In this document: positions 9,579 through 17,923 of the stretch, piece by piece
Numbering within the stretch: the first letter of the stretch is position 1
How the letters are laid out: the number at the start of each line of letters is the position of its first letter
From: Actinomycetes bacterium
Lineage (GTDB): Bacteria; Actinomycetota; Coriobacteriia; Coriobacteriales; Eggerthellaceae
DNA length: 64,000 nt
NCBI GenBank assembly: GCA_023460315.1
Contig: JAEWQO010000098.1
Span: 1-64,000 of the forward strand
Direction of reading: 5' to 3'
The notes under the pieces: generated by a model
Seen by the model: only the letters and a program-made list of their open reading frames with translations
Told to the model about the DNA's origin: nothing
Databases searched by the model: none
Made by a program: the position numbers and the translations under genes

Positions 9579-10376
9579 TCAGCCCTCCACCGGTACCGAC
9601 GATCGAGCCCGATCGTCGGAGACCATCGCGGCAACCACTGGCGCCGGAACACGCACATCCTCGCCCAAGGGGAACGTCTGATGCATCGGAAGGCCTGCGC
9701 GTTCTGGACCCGTATAGCCGTGGGGCAGTTCGACGCCTTCCCTGCGAGCCTGCTCCGCCTTCTCCAGAATCGAGCTCATCAGCGCCTCCATGGCCACCAT
9801 GTACTGCGCATACCAGCGCTTGCGGATGGAGGTGATGACCATGGCGGCGACGGCCGCGACCAGACCGGCAACCGTGCCGTCGAACGCTATGAGCAGCGAC
9901 GACGAAAGCTGGGTGACCTCGCCTTGGCCCATGGCGACGATACCGGGACCCAAGGGAATCAAGGTGCAGATAAGCCCCATCATCGGGCCGATTTTGGTGA
10001 CGAGCTCGGTCCGGTGCACCATGCGCTGGTGCCGGCCGTCCACACGCGCTATCTCCGCCTTGGCGAGCGAGAACAGGTCGTCATCAGGAAGACCCATGTT
10101 CCGCGCCACCATGACAAGCGCTTCCTTCTGCGACTTCAGCAGTCCCGTGCCCTCGATGACGTCGACAACGCCCTCGTAGGGAGCGTCATGCACCGCGTTC
10201 ACGTCGCGGGGAGTGTTCTGCTTGAAATGACGCCGCTCCGTGAATATTTCCACAACGAGCGACCCGATGCAAAAAACGGTGAACGCCAGCAGCAACACCA
10301 AGATCGCCATGGCTGGAACCATCAACGACTGAGCCACCAAGTGCATGATGTCCTTCAGATAGAGCTCTCCATTCAT
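9579..10376 (-). CDS. MotA/TolQ/ExbB-family proton channel protein
   Basis: 265 aa with three membrane segments: about residues 18-45 (VPAMAILVLLLAFTVF), 125-150 (KIGPMMGLICTLIPLG) and 160-185 (AFDGTVAGLVAAVAAMVIT). The spacing and the KIGPMMGL and GTVAGL motifs match the TolQ/ExbB core, with a large cytoplasmic loop between TM1 and TM2. Family members use proton flow to drive movement of a partner across the envelope (established). The ATG at 10376 overlaps the stop of the upstream surface protein by 4 nt (ATGA), which implies translational coupling. Together with 9180-9575 it forms an ExbB/ExbD-like pair placed between two surface proteins. The substrate is unknown, but neighbouring importers suggest uptake of an iron- or tetrapyrrole-type ligand (inference). 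Confidence 0.85.
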   Translation of the reverse strand: MNGELYLKDIMHLVAQSLMVPAMAILVLLLAFTVFCIGSLVVEIFTERRHFKQNTPRDVNAVHDAPYEGVVDVIEGTGLLKSQKEALVMVARNMGLPDDDLFSLAKAEIARVDGRHQRMVHRTELVTKIGPMMGLICTLIPLGPGIVAMGQGEVTQLSSSLLIAFDGTVAGLVAAVAAMVITSIRKRWYAQYMVAMEALMSSILEKAEQARREGVELPHGYTGPERAGLPMHQTFPLGEDVRVPAPVVAAMVSDDRARSSVPVEG

Positions 10377-12614
10377 ACCGCAAGTTCCTTTCTGTATCGT
10401 CTGAGCGTGAATCCGCCACCAGCTGCCGCAACCGCTGCGACTCCCGGCAGCACGAAGGGCTCAAGGGGGTTCGAGAAATCGATAGGATCGATGTCCGACT
10501 GCGCGTTGCTCATCATCTCGAAGACCTGCCAACGAGCCGGCGAGCCAGCTCCGTTTTCTTCCGCATCGCCGAACCCGTCGGAATCACCAGAGTCATCCGA
10601 AGACTGCGATGCTCCAAAGGTAGCGCCAGAGAAATCACCAATACCCTCTCCTTCGCTTGCCCCCAAGCCCCTGGCCGACCCTTGCCCAGAGCTGAGACCG
10701 GATCCTCCTCCATTGCCGGTATCGTCGCCTGTCTTGGTACCGCCCCCCCCCGATTGTCTTATCTTCGCCATCCGGTTTGGTTTTATTTCCCCAGTCGGTA
10801 GGTGGTGCACCATCAAGCACAATGGTCATAGTATTGATATACTTGAGTGATTTAGAAGTTGAGTCATCGGCGAGTCCCGTCGATCCAAACAACAGGCGAA
10901 GGCAGGTTCCGGAATTCAGCTCGGTATTGGGCTCACAGGTGCCTCCTTCTTTCCAGCTGTCTGCATAGGCAAGCATGGGAGCAACCGCAACCTGACCGTT
11001 CGTGGAGGCCGCATTGGCGAGGGGGAAGTAGTACCGCGCATATCCAAACAAAAAGGAGTTAGTTATCTTTCCGGGGTTTGCACCGTCGTTCGCGGCAAAC
11101 TGAAAGTACAATACATCGCTCGTCGCTATTCCCATGTGCTCAAGCAAGGTGGACAGATAGATTCCCGAGGCCGTATCGGTAACGTACAGGCCACCCGACT
11201 TCGTAAGCGAGTAGGTGCAGGTTACATTCTGGATCCCTTGCAATTCGCCAATGCTGTAGGTCTCTTCTTTCCCAACAACGCCCGGCATCTGCTCATACTC
11301 GACTTTTACGGTCAGTTGGCTCGAAGGAGCCTTGCCGTCCTTATACTTTCCCGTATTGACATTGATGGATACCGATGCCGTCACCAAACCGTTTGCCACA
11401 TTGGGATTGCCGCCCGTCGCGGTAACGATCACTTGCGAGCGCCCATCTTGCGAAGGGATGAAGTTGCCCGATGACGGGTTTACATAGCCAACATCAGAAC
11501 TGGTGATGGACCACGTGCAGCACGATGCGATAGAGGCAGAACCTTCGGCTGAATAATCAGACGCCCCGGGAGCATTGCAGGCAGTCGTGCCGTCGGAATA
11601 AGTCAGACGCACATAGAAGGTGCGCGATCCCGTGCTTATGTCCTCGATTACTATATATGAGGTGCCGTAGGGCTCTCCCGACTCATCGACGACATGTGCA
11701 CCCGTGACATACGCGCCGCTCTGCCCGACAATGGTCATACTCATCGTTGCCGTCACGCCATTGGGAGCAGTAGCCGTGATGACGGTTTCGCCGTCACCGA
11801 CCGCAGTGACCACGCCGGTGGAATCAACCGTGGCGACAGACGTGGCGCTTGAGGTCCAAACGATCTGACCATCAACATTACGCCAGCCGGAGTCACTTTG
11901 CTTGAATATTTTACTATCGCTCCATGTTGCCTCCACCATCAAACGAACTTTTCCACCCTTTTCCGTGATACCGTTGTTAAGACGATAGCCCGTGCCGCCC
12001 AAATAGGTCCGATTCATCTCGCTAACCCAGTCACTGAAGGAATTGGTGCTATACCCAAGCAAGGTCATCTCCATCAACGTTGGATCATCGCCTGGGTCAG
12101 GTTCAGACGTTTTTGTTTCCACTCCCGTGACAGTGATGAGAGAACCAGCCTCCGCCTGTCCCGTCGGGTTTTGCTGAGTGACATATGATGTCTCCGTGCT
12201 GTCACCGACAACCGCCACGCGAAAACCGGCATTTTGCAACGTTTCAACAGCATTTGGAACCGAGACATCAAGAACCGCCGGAATATCAACAAGCGTAGAT
12301 GCGGGAGGATCGTCCGGTTGAGGCGTATCTGCAGCACCTTCAGAGGCATAAGCAGCAGAGGTGCCCCCAAGCCCAAGCCAGCGACCCGAAAGAGCGGCGG
12401 AAGGAAGACATAATGAAGAGCATATGATTGCCGCCAAAGACAAGGACGCAAGGCGTCGAGCAAAATCACGCAAGGGGCAAGCCACATTCAACCGCCGCTC
12501 TGAGCCGTTTTTACCGAAATCTTCTCTATGCTTTTTAAAAGGCTTAAAAGGCAGGATCTTTTGGATGCACGCCTGGCACGTTGAAATCAGAGAATCTGTA
12601 TGACTACAGTGCAT
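10373..12614 (-). CDS. PASTA/Big2 surface protein, interrupted by a frameshift at a G9 tract
   Basis: From the ATG at 12614 (GGAAGG ribosome binding site) the frame runs to a stop at 10635, giving 659 aa. The features are: an N-terminal export segment (SLSLAAIICSSLCLPSAAL) about 55 residues in; a PASTA-like module (VPNAVETLQNAGFRVAVV); a Big2 Ig-like module (SVATVDSTGVVTAVGDGETV); a second Ig-like region; and a C-terminal domain ending near LRLLFG...NTMTIVLDG. At 10743-10751 nine Gs on the coding strand shift the frame. With eight Gs the frame would continue through a Gly/Ser/Asp-rich linker to a C-terminal hydrophobic anchor (FVLPGVAAVAAAGGGF) and RRYRKE tail, stopping at 10373 for about 746 aa. 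The restored stop overlaps the channel gene start by ATGA, strong evidence that full length is the ancestral form. Phase variation or a sequencing error are both possible. Confidence 0.85.
10743..10751. repeat. nine-base C/G homopolymer at the frameshift
   Basis: Nine Cs on the plus strand (nine Gs in the coding sense) lie exactly where the reading frame of the surface protein jumps. Loss of one base, or gain of two, joins the 659-aa frame to the downstream anchor-encoding frame. Homopolymeric G tracts in surface-protein genes are classic slipped-strand contingency sites. Confidence 0.8.
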
Positions 12615-12841
12615 GCCCTTCCTTTTCTCCTATAGTTCCCCGATCATTTCACGCCAGTCGATATTTTGCTGATCGATCACCCGGCGGAAACAAAACCTCC
12701 CACAAGAAATTCTCTGGATTTTTCACCTTTCATAAATTATCTTGTTTTAAGTATAAACTTTAATAGCTATTATAGTTTCACCGGGACAAAGGTAAACCTA
12801 GACCTTTCGTTTAGGTTACGTGTCGCTCCTGATTGTTTAAC
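12615..12841. other. intergenic region between surface operon and luxR
   Basis: Divergent control region of about 227 bases, clearly more AT-rich than its surroundings, particularly 12700-12790. It holds the palindrome at 12795-12817 (separate entry) and must contain the promoters of both the minus-strand surface operon and the plus-strand luxR operon. No gene was seen. Confidence 0.6.
12795..12817. promoter_or_regulatory. palindromic operator upstream of luxR
   Basis: Core CCTAGAC-CTTTC-GTTTAGG at 12797-12815, extended by AA/TT on either side. A near-identical 19-bp dyad (CCTAGAC-GTTTG-GTATAGG) lies at 20916-20934 upstream of the minus-strand FecCD permease. The half site CCTA.AC and N5 centre are the same in both. 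A weak -10-like TAACAT lies about 22 nt downstream, which would put the dyad at the position used by LuxR-type activators. The match and positions are seen directly; the binding protein is inferred. Confidence 0.65.
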
Positions 12842-14611
12842 ATGGAGGGGTGCCAGAAAACAGCCTGTAAGCAGCCGAAGTCCAGTAACGAATGGCTCCT
12901 AGCTCACATACGACAATTATCGGAAATGATAAATTTGACTATATCGAGAAGAGAACATTCTAGTCTTAGGTCACTATTGATCGTAATCGCAAACGCAGAA
13001 ACGAAAGCGAACCGAGTGCTAGAGCTCACATTAAAAGCAGGCATAAAGCGACGCCAACTTGGCGGTTTCTCTCTATTTGCCGCATGGTTGGTTTTGGTAC
13101 CTCGAACAACCATTGTTAGCTCAATCATCGTCTATGAACACACATTGGCTTTAGGTGGAATTTTTCTGGTGTCGTTAGCCGTGGTGGCCGTTCTTGACGG
13201 TATAAGAAAAGGTGCCGAGAGAAACGCAGCGTTGACAGCTTGGTCGATTATTGCCTCAGTGGCAGGCCTTGCCTTCCTTGCTTTGCCCGGTTCAGAAGCT
13301 CGTCTTGCTTGCTTTGGGCTCGAAATGGCAGCAGGTGCCAGACTTCTCCTACACTGGGGGCGCATTCTTTCCGCGGGATCCATCCAGCATCTCTTGGCTT
13401 CCGGAGCAGGTGCGCTCGCTAGCATTGCTCTGTTCTACTTCTTCATACAGGCATTTGCATCCGCTCTATCGACAGCAGGGAACTTGCAAATACTGTCGGA
13501 CCTGATGCTGGGCGTATTGGCATTGCTGCCCTTGCTTTCGTTGGCAATAGGATGGTCGCCTGAAGATGAATCATTAGCCCATGACAAAACTATAGGGCTG
13601 ACTACGCCGCGCTTTGTTTCATACATCCTCATCCTATGCCTAGCCTCCCTGTTGACATCGTTTATGAGTGGATTCACCTACCTGCCCTACCATTTTGACT
13701 GGAGCGCGGCAGCCACTCTACGGTCTGCCATCTTATTGGCGGCAACACTGATAGTCAGCGTGCTGATTCGTCTCAAACACGTGTGGAAGCCTTGGTACAT
13801 CAATGCTTTCCTTCTTTTTAGCCTCGTTCTCACTATCGTGGGAATGTCACTCCTCACCATAGGAGACGCCAGGGCATCTTTTTCCGGACGCGGCATGCTC
13901 GACGCCGCGCAAGACTGCTATTTCGTTATAGCCGTCGTATTGCTCTCCTCGTTGGCGGGCTCAGGCAGCCTCCCCTTTTTCCCTTCATTTGCACTGTGCA
14001 TGGCAGGAACAGGTCTGCATTGGGGACACTCCTTAGGAATAGCAGCCAAGAGATTGCTCGGATACGACCCACAGATTCTTGCACCTATTTGTACAGCATG
14101 CATCGCCTTGATGGCAGTGGCATTCTTTGCATCGTTTTCCCGAAACCTGACAGCAGACCGCATCCCCAAAACCTTGTCCGTCACTCCTGGCGAGGAGGCT
14201 TCACCGGATTCCACCTCTGAGACAACTTCCGAGCCAGTGCTTGACGCCGCCTCAGCCATGCAGGTCATCGAGCAAACTAACAAGGAGATATTGGCTCCCT
14301 ACCAACTTTCACCGCGTGAAACACAAGTTGCGTTGATGATGATAGAAGGATATACCGCAGCGGCAGCCGCCGAACAGCTGGGAATATCGATCGCAACCGT
14401 AAAATTCCATCTTGGCAACGGATATCGCAAGATGGGCATACAATCCAAGACCGAGCTTATCCATCTTGCAAAACAAGGCCTGCCTACGCAAGGCGATAAC
14501 GACCAACACTCATGCGACGAAAGAAAAGGCAGCACAACTCCCCATAAAGCGTCTCGCCCCGTATTCGGAGATTTCAGCAACTCATGCGAAGGGGATCGTC
14601 ATGAAAAATGA
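12842..14611 (+). CDS. membrane-integrated LuxR-family transcriptional regulator
   Basis: About 589 aa. An N-terminal part of ~75 residues is followed by roughly a dozen hydrophobic segments (from LGGFSLFAAWLVLVP to ICTACIALMAVAFFASF), then a linker and a C-terminal LuxR helix-turn-helix of about 55 residues (LSPRETQVALMMIEGYTAA...TVKFHLGNGYRKMGI). Polytopic LuxR regulators of this build are abundant in Eggerthellaceae and are thought to sense small molecules at the membrane. The start is uncertain. ATG 12842 has no ribosome binding site, a TTG at 12833 is also open, and ATG 12926 would fit better if the promoter lies by the palindrome at 12795-12817. It overlaps the binding-protein gene by 11 nt, so the two are co-expressed, and it probably controls that uptake system. 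Confidence 0.85.
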   Translation: MEGCQKTACKQPKSSNEWLLAHIRQLSEMINLTISRREHSSLRSLLIVIANAETKANRVLELTLKAGIKRRQLGGFSLFAAWLVLVPRTTIVSSIIVYEHTLALGGIFLVSLAVVAVLDGIRKGAERNAALTAWSIIASVAGLAFLALPGSEARLACFGLEMAAGARLLLHWGRILSAGSIQHLLASGAGALASIALFYFFIQAFASALSTAGNLQILSDLMLGVLALLPLLSLAIGWSPEDESLAHDKTIGLTTPRFVSYILILCLASLLTSFMSGFTYLPYHFDWSAAATLRSAILLAATLIVSVLIRLKHVWKPWYINAFLLFSLVLTIVGMSLLTIGDARASFSGRGMLDAAQDCYFVIAVVLLSSLAGSGSLPFFPSFALCMAGTGLHWGHSLGIAAKRLLGYDPQILAPICTACIALMAVAFFASFSRNLTADRIPKTLSVTPGEEASPDSTSETTSEPVLDAASAMQVIEQTNKEILAPYQLSPRETQVALMMIEGYTAAAAAEQLGISIATVKFHLGNGYRKMGIQSKTELIHLAKQGLPTQGDNDQHSCDERKGSTTPHKASRPVFGDFSNSCEGDRHEK

Positions 14612-15719
14612 TACGAGGCTTCTCACCCGCCGAGATTTTGTTCATGGAGCAGCCTTGCTGACTGGGACCATCGCGTGCAGCAGCCTGCTCTCCAGCTGCA
14701 CAACTATTGACGAGTTTTTTACTGGAGTGCATATAATCGCAGATGACACGGGTCGAGAAGTCGAAGTGCCCATACCTTCAGCATTGGGCAAAGTATATTT
14801 TACTTCTGCACTCGCACAAATATTTTGCTTCACCATTGCACCAGACCTACTTGCCGGTACCGCCATTCCTTTCACAAAAGACCAGCTTGATTTTCTACCG
14901 ATCGGAAGCGAAAATCTCGCATATATGGGTTCACTTACTCAAGGCAGTGTCATTGACACAGAGGCGTTGCGCCTGAGTGACACGCAGCTCGTTTTCTCCA
15001 TTTCGGGAACCGATCTCACCGACGTGAACGTCACTGATGCCTTTAAGCTGCAGGAGCAAACGGATATACCAGTGTTCTTAATAGATGGATCATTCGACCA
15101 GATTGGCGACACCTACCGATTGTTGGGCTCCTGTCTGGGCCGCCCCGAACGCGCTGAAGAACTTGCCGAATATTGTGAACGCATATATCAGAACGTAACA
15201 CAAGCCGTTGCGCAAATACCCGCAAGCCAGCGGATCCGATATTACTTCGCTGAAGGACCAGAGGGACTGCAGACCGAATCCGATACCTCACAGCACTCGC
15301 TCGCTTTTCAAGTGGCAGGAGGTATAAACGTTGCAGGAGATGCGACACCAACTCTTGGTCATAATGATCTGTCGGATACAGACATCGAGCAGATCCAAGC
15401 CTGGGATCCTGAGGTCATAATTTCATGGGATTGGGAGACGCGCGGAGGGGCCGACCAGCTCATCCGCGCGTCCTCTGCCTGGAGCGGCATCTCCGCAGTC
15501 CGCAATGGTCGCGTCTACGCCATGCCCCATGTGCCCTTCCCCTTCTGCGACCGGCCTCCAGGCGTGAACCGCTTCCTCGGCATCCAATGGCTGGCGAACC
15601 TGTTCTACCCCGATTACTATGACGTTGACATGGTGGAGGTCGTGCGCGACTTCTACTCGACCTGCTACTGGCGAGACATCAGCCGCGCCCAAGCCGAAGA
15701 CATATTGGGAACGGAATAG
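14601..15719 (+). CDS. Tat-type lipoprotein, periplasmic-binding-protein of an Fe/heme/B12 ABC importer
   Basis: 372 aa. The start ATG at 14601 lies inside the end of luxR, with AAGGGG 6 nt upstream. The N-terminus has a twin-arginine motif (TRRDFV), a hydrophobic stretch and a lipobox LSSC, so it is probably exported folded by Tat and lipidated. It then shows the BtuF/FecB-like clamshell pattern: DDTGREVEVP near residue 45, IPVFLIDG, and a WSGISAVRNGRVYAMP segment near the end. It is the only transporter part in its operon. The FecCD permease and ATPase at 18670-20795 have no binding protein of their own and share an operator with this operon, so they are the likely partners (inference). The ligand is not known. 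Confidence 0.85.
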   Translation: MKNDTRLLTRRDFVHGAALLTGTIACSSLLSSCTTIDEFFTGVHIIADDTGREVEVPIPSALGKVYFTSALAQIFCFTIAPDLLAGTAIPFTKDQLDFLPIGSENLAYMGSLTQGSVIDTEALRLSDTQLVFSISGTDLTDVNVTDAFKLQEQTDIPVFLIDGSFDQIGDTYRLLGSCLGRPERAEELAEYCERIYQNVTQAVAQIPASQRIRYYFAEGPEGLQTESDTSQHSLAFQVAGGINVAGDATPTLGHNDLSDTDIEQIQAWDPEVIISWDWETRGGADQLIRASSAWSGISAVRNGRVYAMPHVPFPFCDRPPGVNRFLGIQWLANLFYPDYYDVDMVEVVRDFYSTCYWRDISRAQAEDILGTE

Positions 15720-16196
15720 GCTCAAGCGGCGGGCGGCTCAGGACGATCCGGTCGTACCAAGCCAATCCAGTCGCGCAGCGACAAGCTGGGTCGGTCGTGA
15801 CGCGGCGAGGTCAAGCAAGCCGCCTCGCACTGCGTGGGGTCGGATGGTCTGACCGAGCCTGTTCGAAGCGGAGTCGCTCCGGACAGATCCGAATGAATTC
15901 GATCACTCTGATCGAATCGAATTGCAGTCGATCAGATGAGTCCGGATTCTCCAGATGGAATCTCGTCGGAGCAAACCTGCTCCGATTGGCAAAATGGCCC
16001 CCTTAGGGGCAGTTCTTTGCAATCATTTCGCGTCTCTTCTGAAAAACACCAGTTCACAAATCCCTCGCTCGAGTATCTTCCAAGAAACCCGCCCATAACT
16101 CGCATCCGCCGCCAATCCGTCCGACAAAACCCCATTGGGCCAAGCAGAGTGTGTCCGACAGCGCCATCCCCAAGCCTTGACATAGGCGCTGATCTT
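15720..16196. other. intergenic, no gene seen
   Basis: 477 bases between convergent genes. They contain GATCGAAT/GAATTCGAT-type short inverted motifs around 15890-15935 and one copy of the dispersed intergenic repeat (16001-16020). No convincing reading frame or terminator was recognised. Confidence 0.5.
15984..16020 (+). repeat. dispersed intergenic repeat, copy 1
   Basis: Reads CGATTGGCAAAATGGC then CCCCTTAGGGGCAGTTCTTTG. It aligns with copies near 17534-17571, 25101-25140, 52612-52690 and 57326-57406; the core is (T/A)(A/T)GGGGCAGTT. The unit lies only in intergenic DNA. Confidence 0.55.
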
Positions 16197-17159
16197 TCAG
16201 CGGCGGCGCGAGAAATCGAGAAGCTGGCGCCGAAGTTCAGCTCTCCTGCGGATCCACTCTTTCCCTCCGAGACGCAACCGCCTGCCGAGCCTCTGTGCAA
16301 CCGCATGGGCCACTTTGTCCATTTCGTCGCAGTCTAAAACCTGTTCTCTCGTCACTGTGATTACCGTTATGCCCATCGAAACCAATCCGTTGCGTCGTTT
16401 CGCATCATGAGAAATCCTGGCAGAGCCAGTATGCACAAGGTCGCTGTCATACTCAACGTCAAGCAACGCTTCAGGCCAGAATGCGTCGCAGACGTAATAG
16501 CTGTTCGCGGATGTTTTTCGTGCATTGCGAAACACATTCACCCGATAGTTCAGATGCGGCATGGGCAAACCATATCCTCCATACCGCGGAGGCAGACACA
16601 ACAACAGGACAACGATGGTCTCCATAGGCGACCGGGATCCGTCCCGGACAAAAGCCATGGCTCTCTTTGCCATCGCCATTCCTTTAGCACTGCCCGCACC
16701 ACTTATGAACGCAATGAGCTGTCTGCGAGACATCAGCGGGTCGCCTTCCGAAAAACCCTTGGGATCGCCAGGATAGATGCGATAGGACCCACAGAGCTCA
16801 AACCCCATCTCGACAAGAAGCGGCAATGGCAACTCGCTCGCACGATGGAGAAAGCACAACTGAGGACCCTCCGTCAGCAAGCCTCCCCGCGTCTCGAGGA
16901 GGGAACATGGCGTGATATCTAAGGGATAGAGACGGCAGACGGTACCTTTGATCTTTCGACGATCCGCCGCGTCCAGGACAAGCAAATGCAGAGGCTTTGA
17001 CAAGAATCCGCAACCCAGTAATTCGAGCTGCTTGACTTCGCTGGCACAAGGGATGAGAGTCAGCATTTCCCACCGTGGCAAGGGGCTGAGCGACCACGAG
17101 GAAGCGCTTGCCTCACGCAGGCATTCGAGTGCAGACAGTTGACAAAGGCAAAGGGTCAT
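16197..17159 (-). CDS. hypothetical protein with DUF559/PD-(D/E)XK-like C-terminus
   Basis: 320 aa. Residues ~230-310 contain DVEYDSDLVHTG, ISHDAKRRNGLVSMGI and TVITVTREQV, a layout that resembles the Vsr/DUF559 endonuclease-like fold (acidic residue, then a Lys/Arg pair, then a beta-strand with V.TVT). The N-terminal two-thirds is unrecognised; similar proteins in Coriobacteria often combine a variable N-terminus with this tail (recollection). I chose ATG 17159. The frame can extend to a TTG at 17180, but neither has a good ribosome binding site. It stands alone on the minus strand between intergenic repeat copies, which suggests an accessory gene. A nuclease function is not demonstrated. 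Confidence 0.6.
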   Translation of the reverse strand: MTLCLCQLSALECLREASASSWSLSPLPRWEMLTLIPCASEVKQLELLGCGFLSKPLHLLVLDAADRRKIKGTVCRLYPLDITPCSLLETRGGLLTEGPQLCFLHRASELPLPLLVEMGFELCGSYRIYPGDPKGFSEGDPLMSRRQLIAFISGAGSAKGMAMAKRAMAFVRDGSRSPMETIVVLLLCLPPRYGGYGLPMPHLNYRVNVFRNARKTSANSYYVCDAFWPEALLDVEYDSDLVHTGSARISHDAKRRNGLVSMGITVITVTREQVLDCDEMDKVAHAVAQRLGRRLRLGGKEWIRRRAELRRQLLDFSRRR

Positions 17160-17246
17160 GCCGGCAGGATACCATGGCAAACCATCAATTTAATCGTCAT
17201 TGAACTGGTATTTTACTTATTTTTCTGCCGCTTGATTCACGTCAAA

Positions 17247-17378
17247 AATGCGCTGGTTTTTCGCTTGATCCCTGCGAGAAACGCAGGAGATTGCTGCTTG
17301 ATCCTCGGTAGAAACGCGAGAGATTTTCGCTTACCCGTCATAATGAACATGCGAGATTTTCATCCGACAGGTATTTGG
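17247..17378. repeat. four degenerate 33-bp tandem units
   Basis: Units begin at 17247, 17280, 17313 and 17346. Shared features are AA(C/T)..G at the unit start, GAGATTTTC in units 3 and 4 (GGAGATTGC in unit 2), and CTTGATCC in units 1 and 2. The period is a multiple of three, giving an 11-residue peptide repeat (NARDFRL-like) on the plus strand, but coding is unproven. Confidence 0.6.
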
Positions 17379-17533
17379 CTGGCATTCATCTGCCCACGGT
17401 AGACAGGCCAAATCTTACCCAGCAACTCAAGTTCGCCACACGCAGGTGCATGTAGGAGGCCCAGCTCTTGCCCGTGACATCGATTTCCCACCTAAGATGC
17501 AACGCATTCCAGTCGTGCAGCACCCCTCCCCTG

Positions 17534-17571
17534 TGGATCGGCAGAGGTCACCACTTATGGGCAGTTTTCAG
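17534..17571 (+). repeat. dispersed intergenic repeat, copy 2
   Basis: GGATCGGCAGAGGTCA followed by CCACTTATGGGCAGTTTTCAG. It matches copy 3 (25101-25140) over about 35 bases, including the GGATCGGCAGA block and the TTATGGGCA core. Confidence 0.6.
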
Positions 17572-17923
17572 AAGGATGAGCCCATTCGCGAAACATGCAA
17601 CCTGGGATTATCCATTGGCCCCTCAAGTCAGACGACAAAAAGCTACACATATCTCCCACTCTCAACCGATCCAGCCAACTGCAGGTCCATTCAGTCCGCC
17701 CGCAGCCACTCGCCGAAGCCTCAACCGATCCGGTGCGCCCCAAAGCCCATCCAGCCCGTTTGTGGGCACCCCATCCTGCCCCAGGCTCATCCCAGCATGC
17801 TCCAACTCCCCCATCCCTTCCGGCACAGCCTTCCCCGCCCCAGCACAACCGTCCCGTCCCAATCCGACAGAACCAGGCAGTCGGAGCGTCCTTCGACGGG
17901 AGACAAAGGGGACGCGATGTTGC

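Larger units (their letters stand above)
17160..17923. other. long intergenic region with repeats
   Basis: About 760 bases without a convincing gene. The region contains a four-unit 33-bp tandem repeat (17247-17378), a dispersed-repeat copy (17534-17571), and a C-rich, low-G plus strand from about 17690 to 17880. The 87-aa plus-strand frame across the tandem repeat has no supported start and is not called. Confidence 0.55.

Noticed and set aside
10373..12614. Simple pseudogene
   Set aside because: Only one frameshift, exactly at a homopolymer, with the downstream frame, anchor and coupling overlap all intact.
12797..12815. Fur or DtxR box
   Set aside because: The CCTANAC half sites and N5 spacing do not match the AT-rich Fur consensus or the usual DtxR box.
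17247..17378. CRISPR array
   Set aside because: Units are contiguous and all equally diverged, so there are no constant repeats with unique spacers; no cas genes in the window.
17139..17402. 87-aa plus-strand protein across the 33-bp repeat
   Set aside because: No ribosome binding site and the start lies inside the end of the opposite gene; coding unproven.
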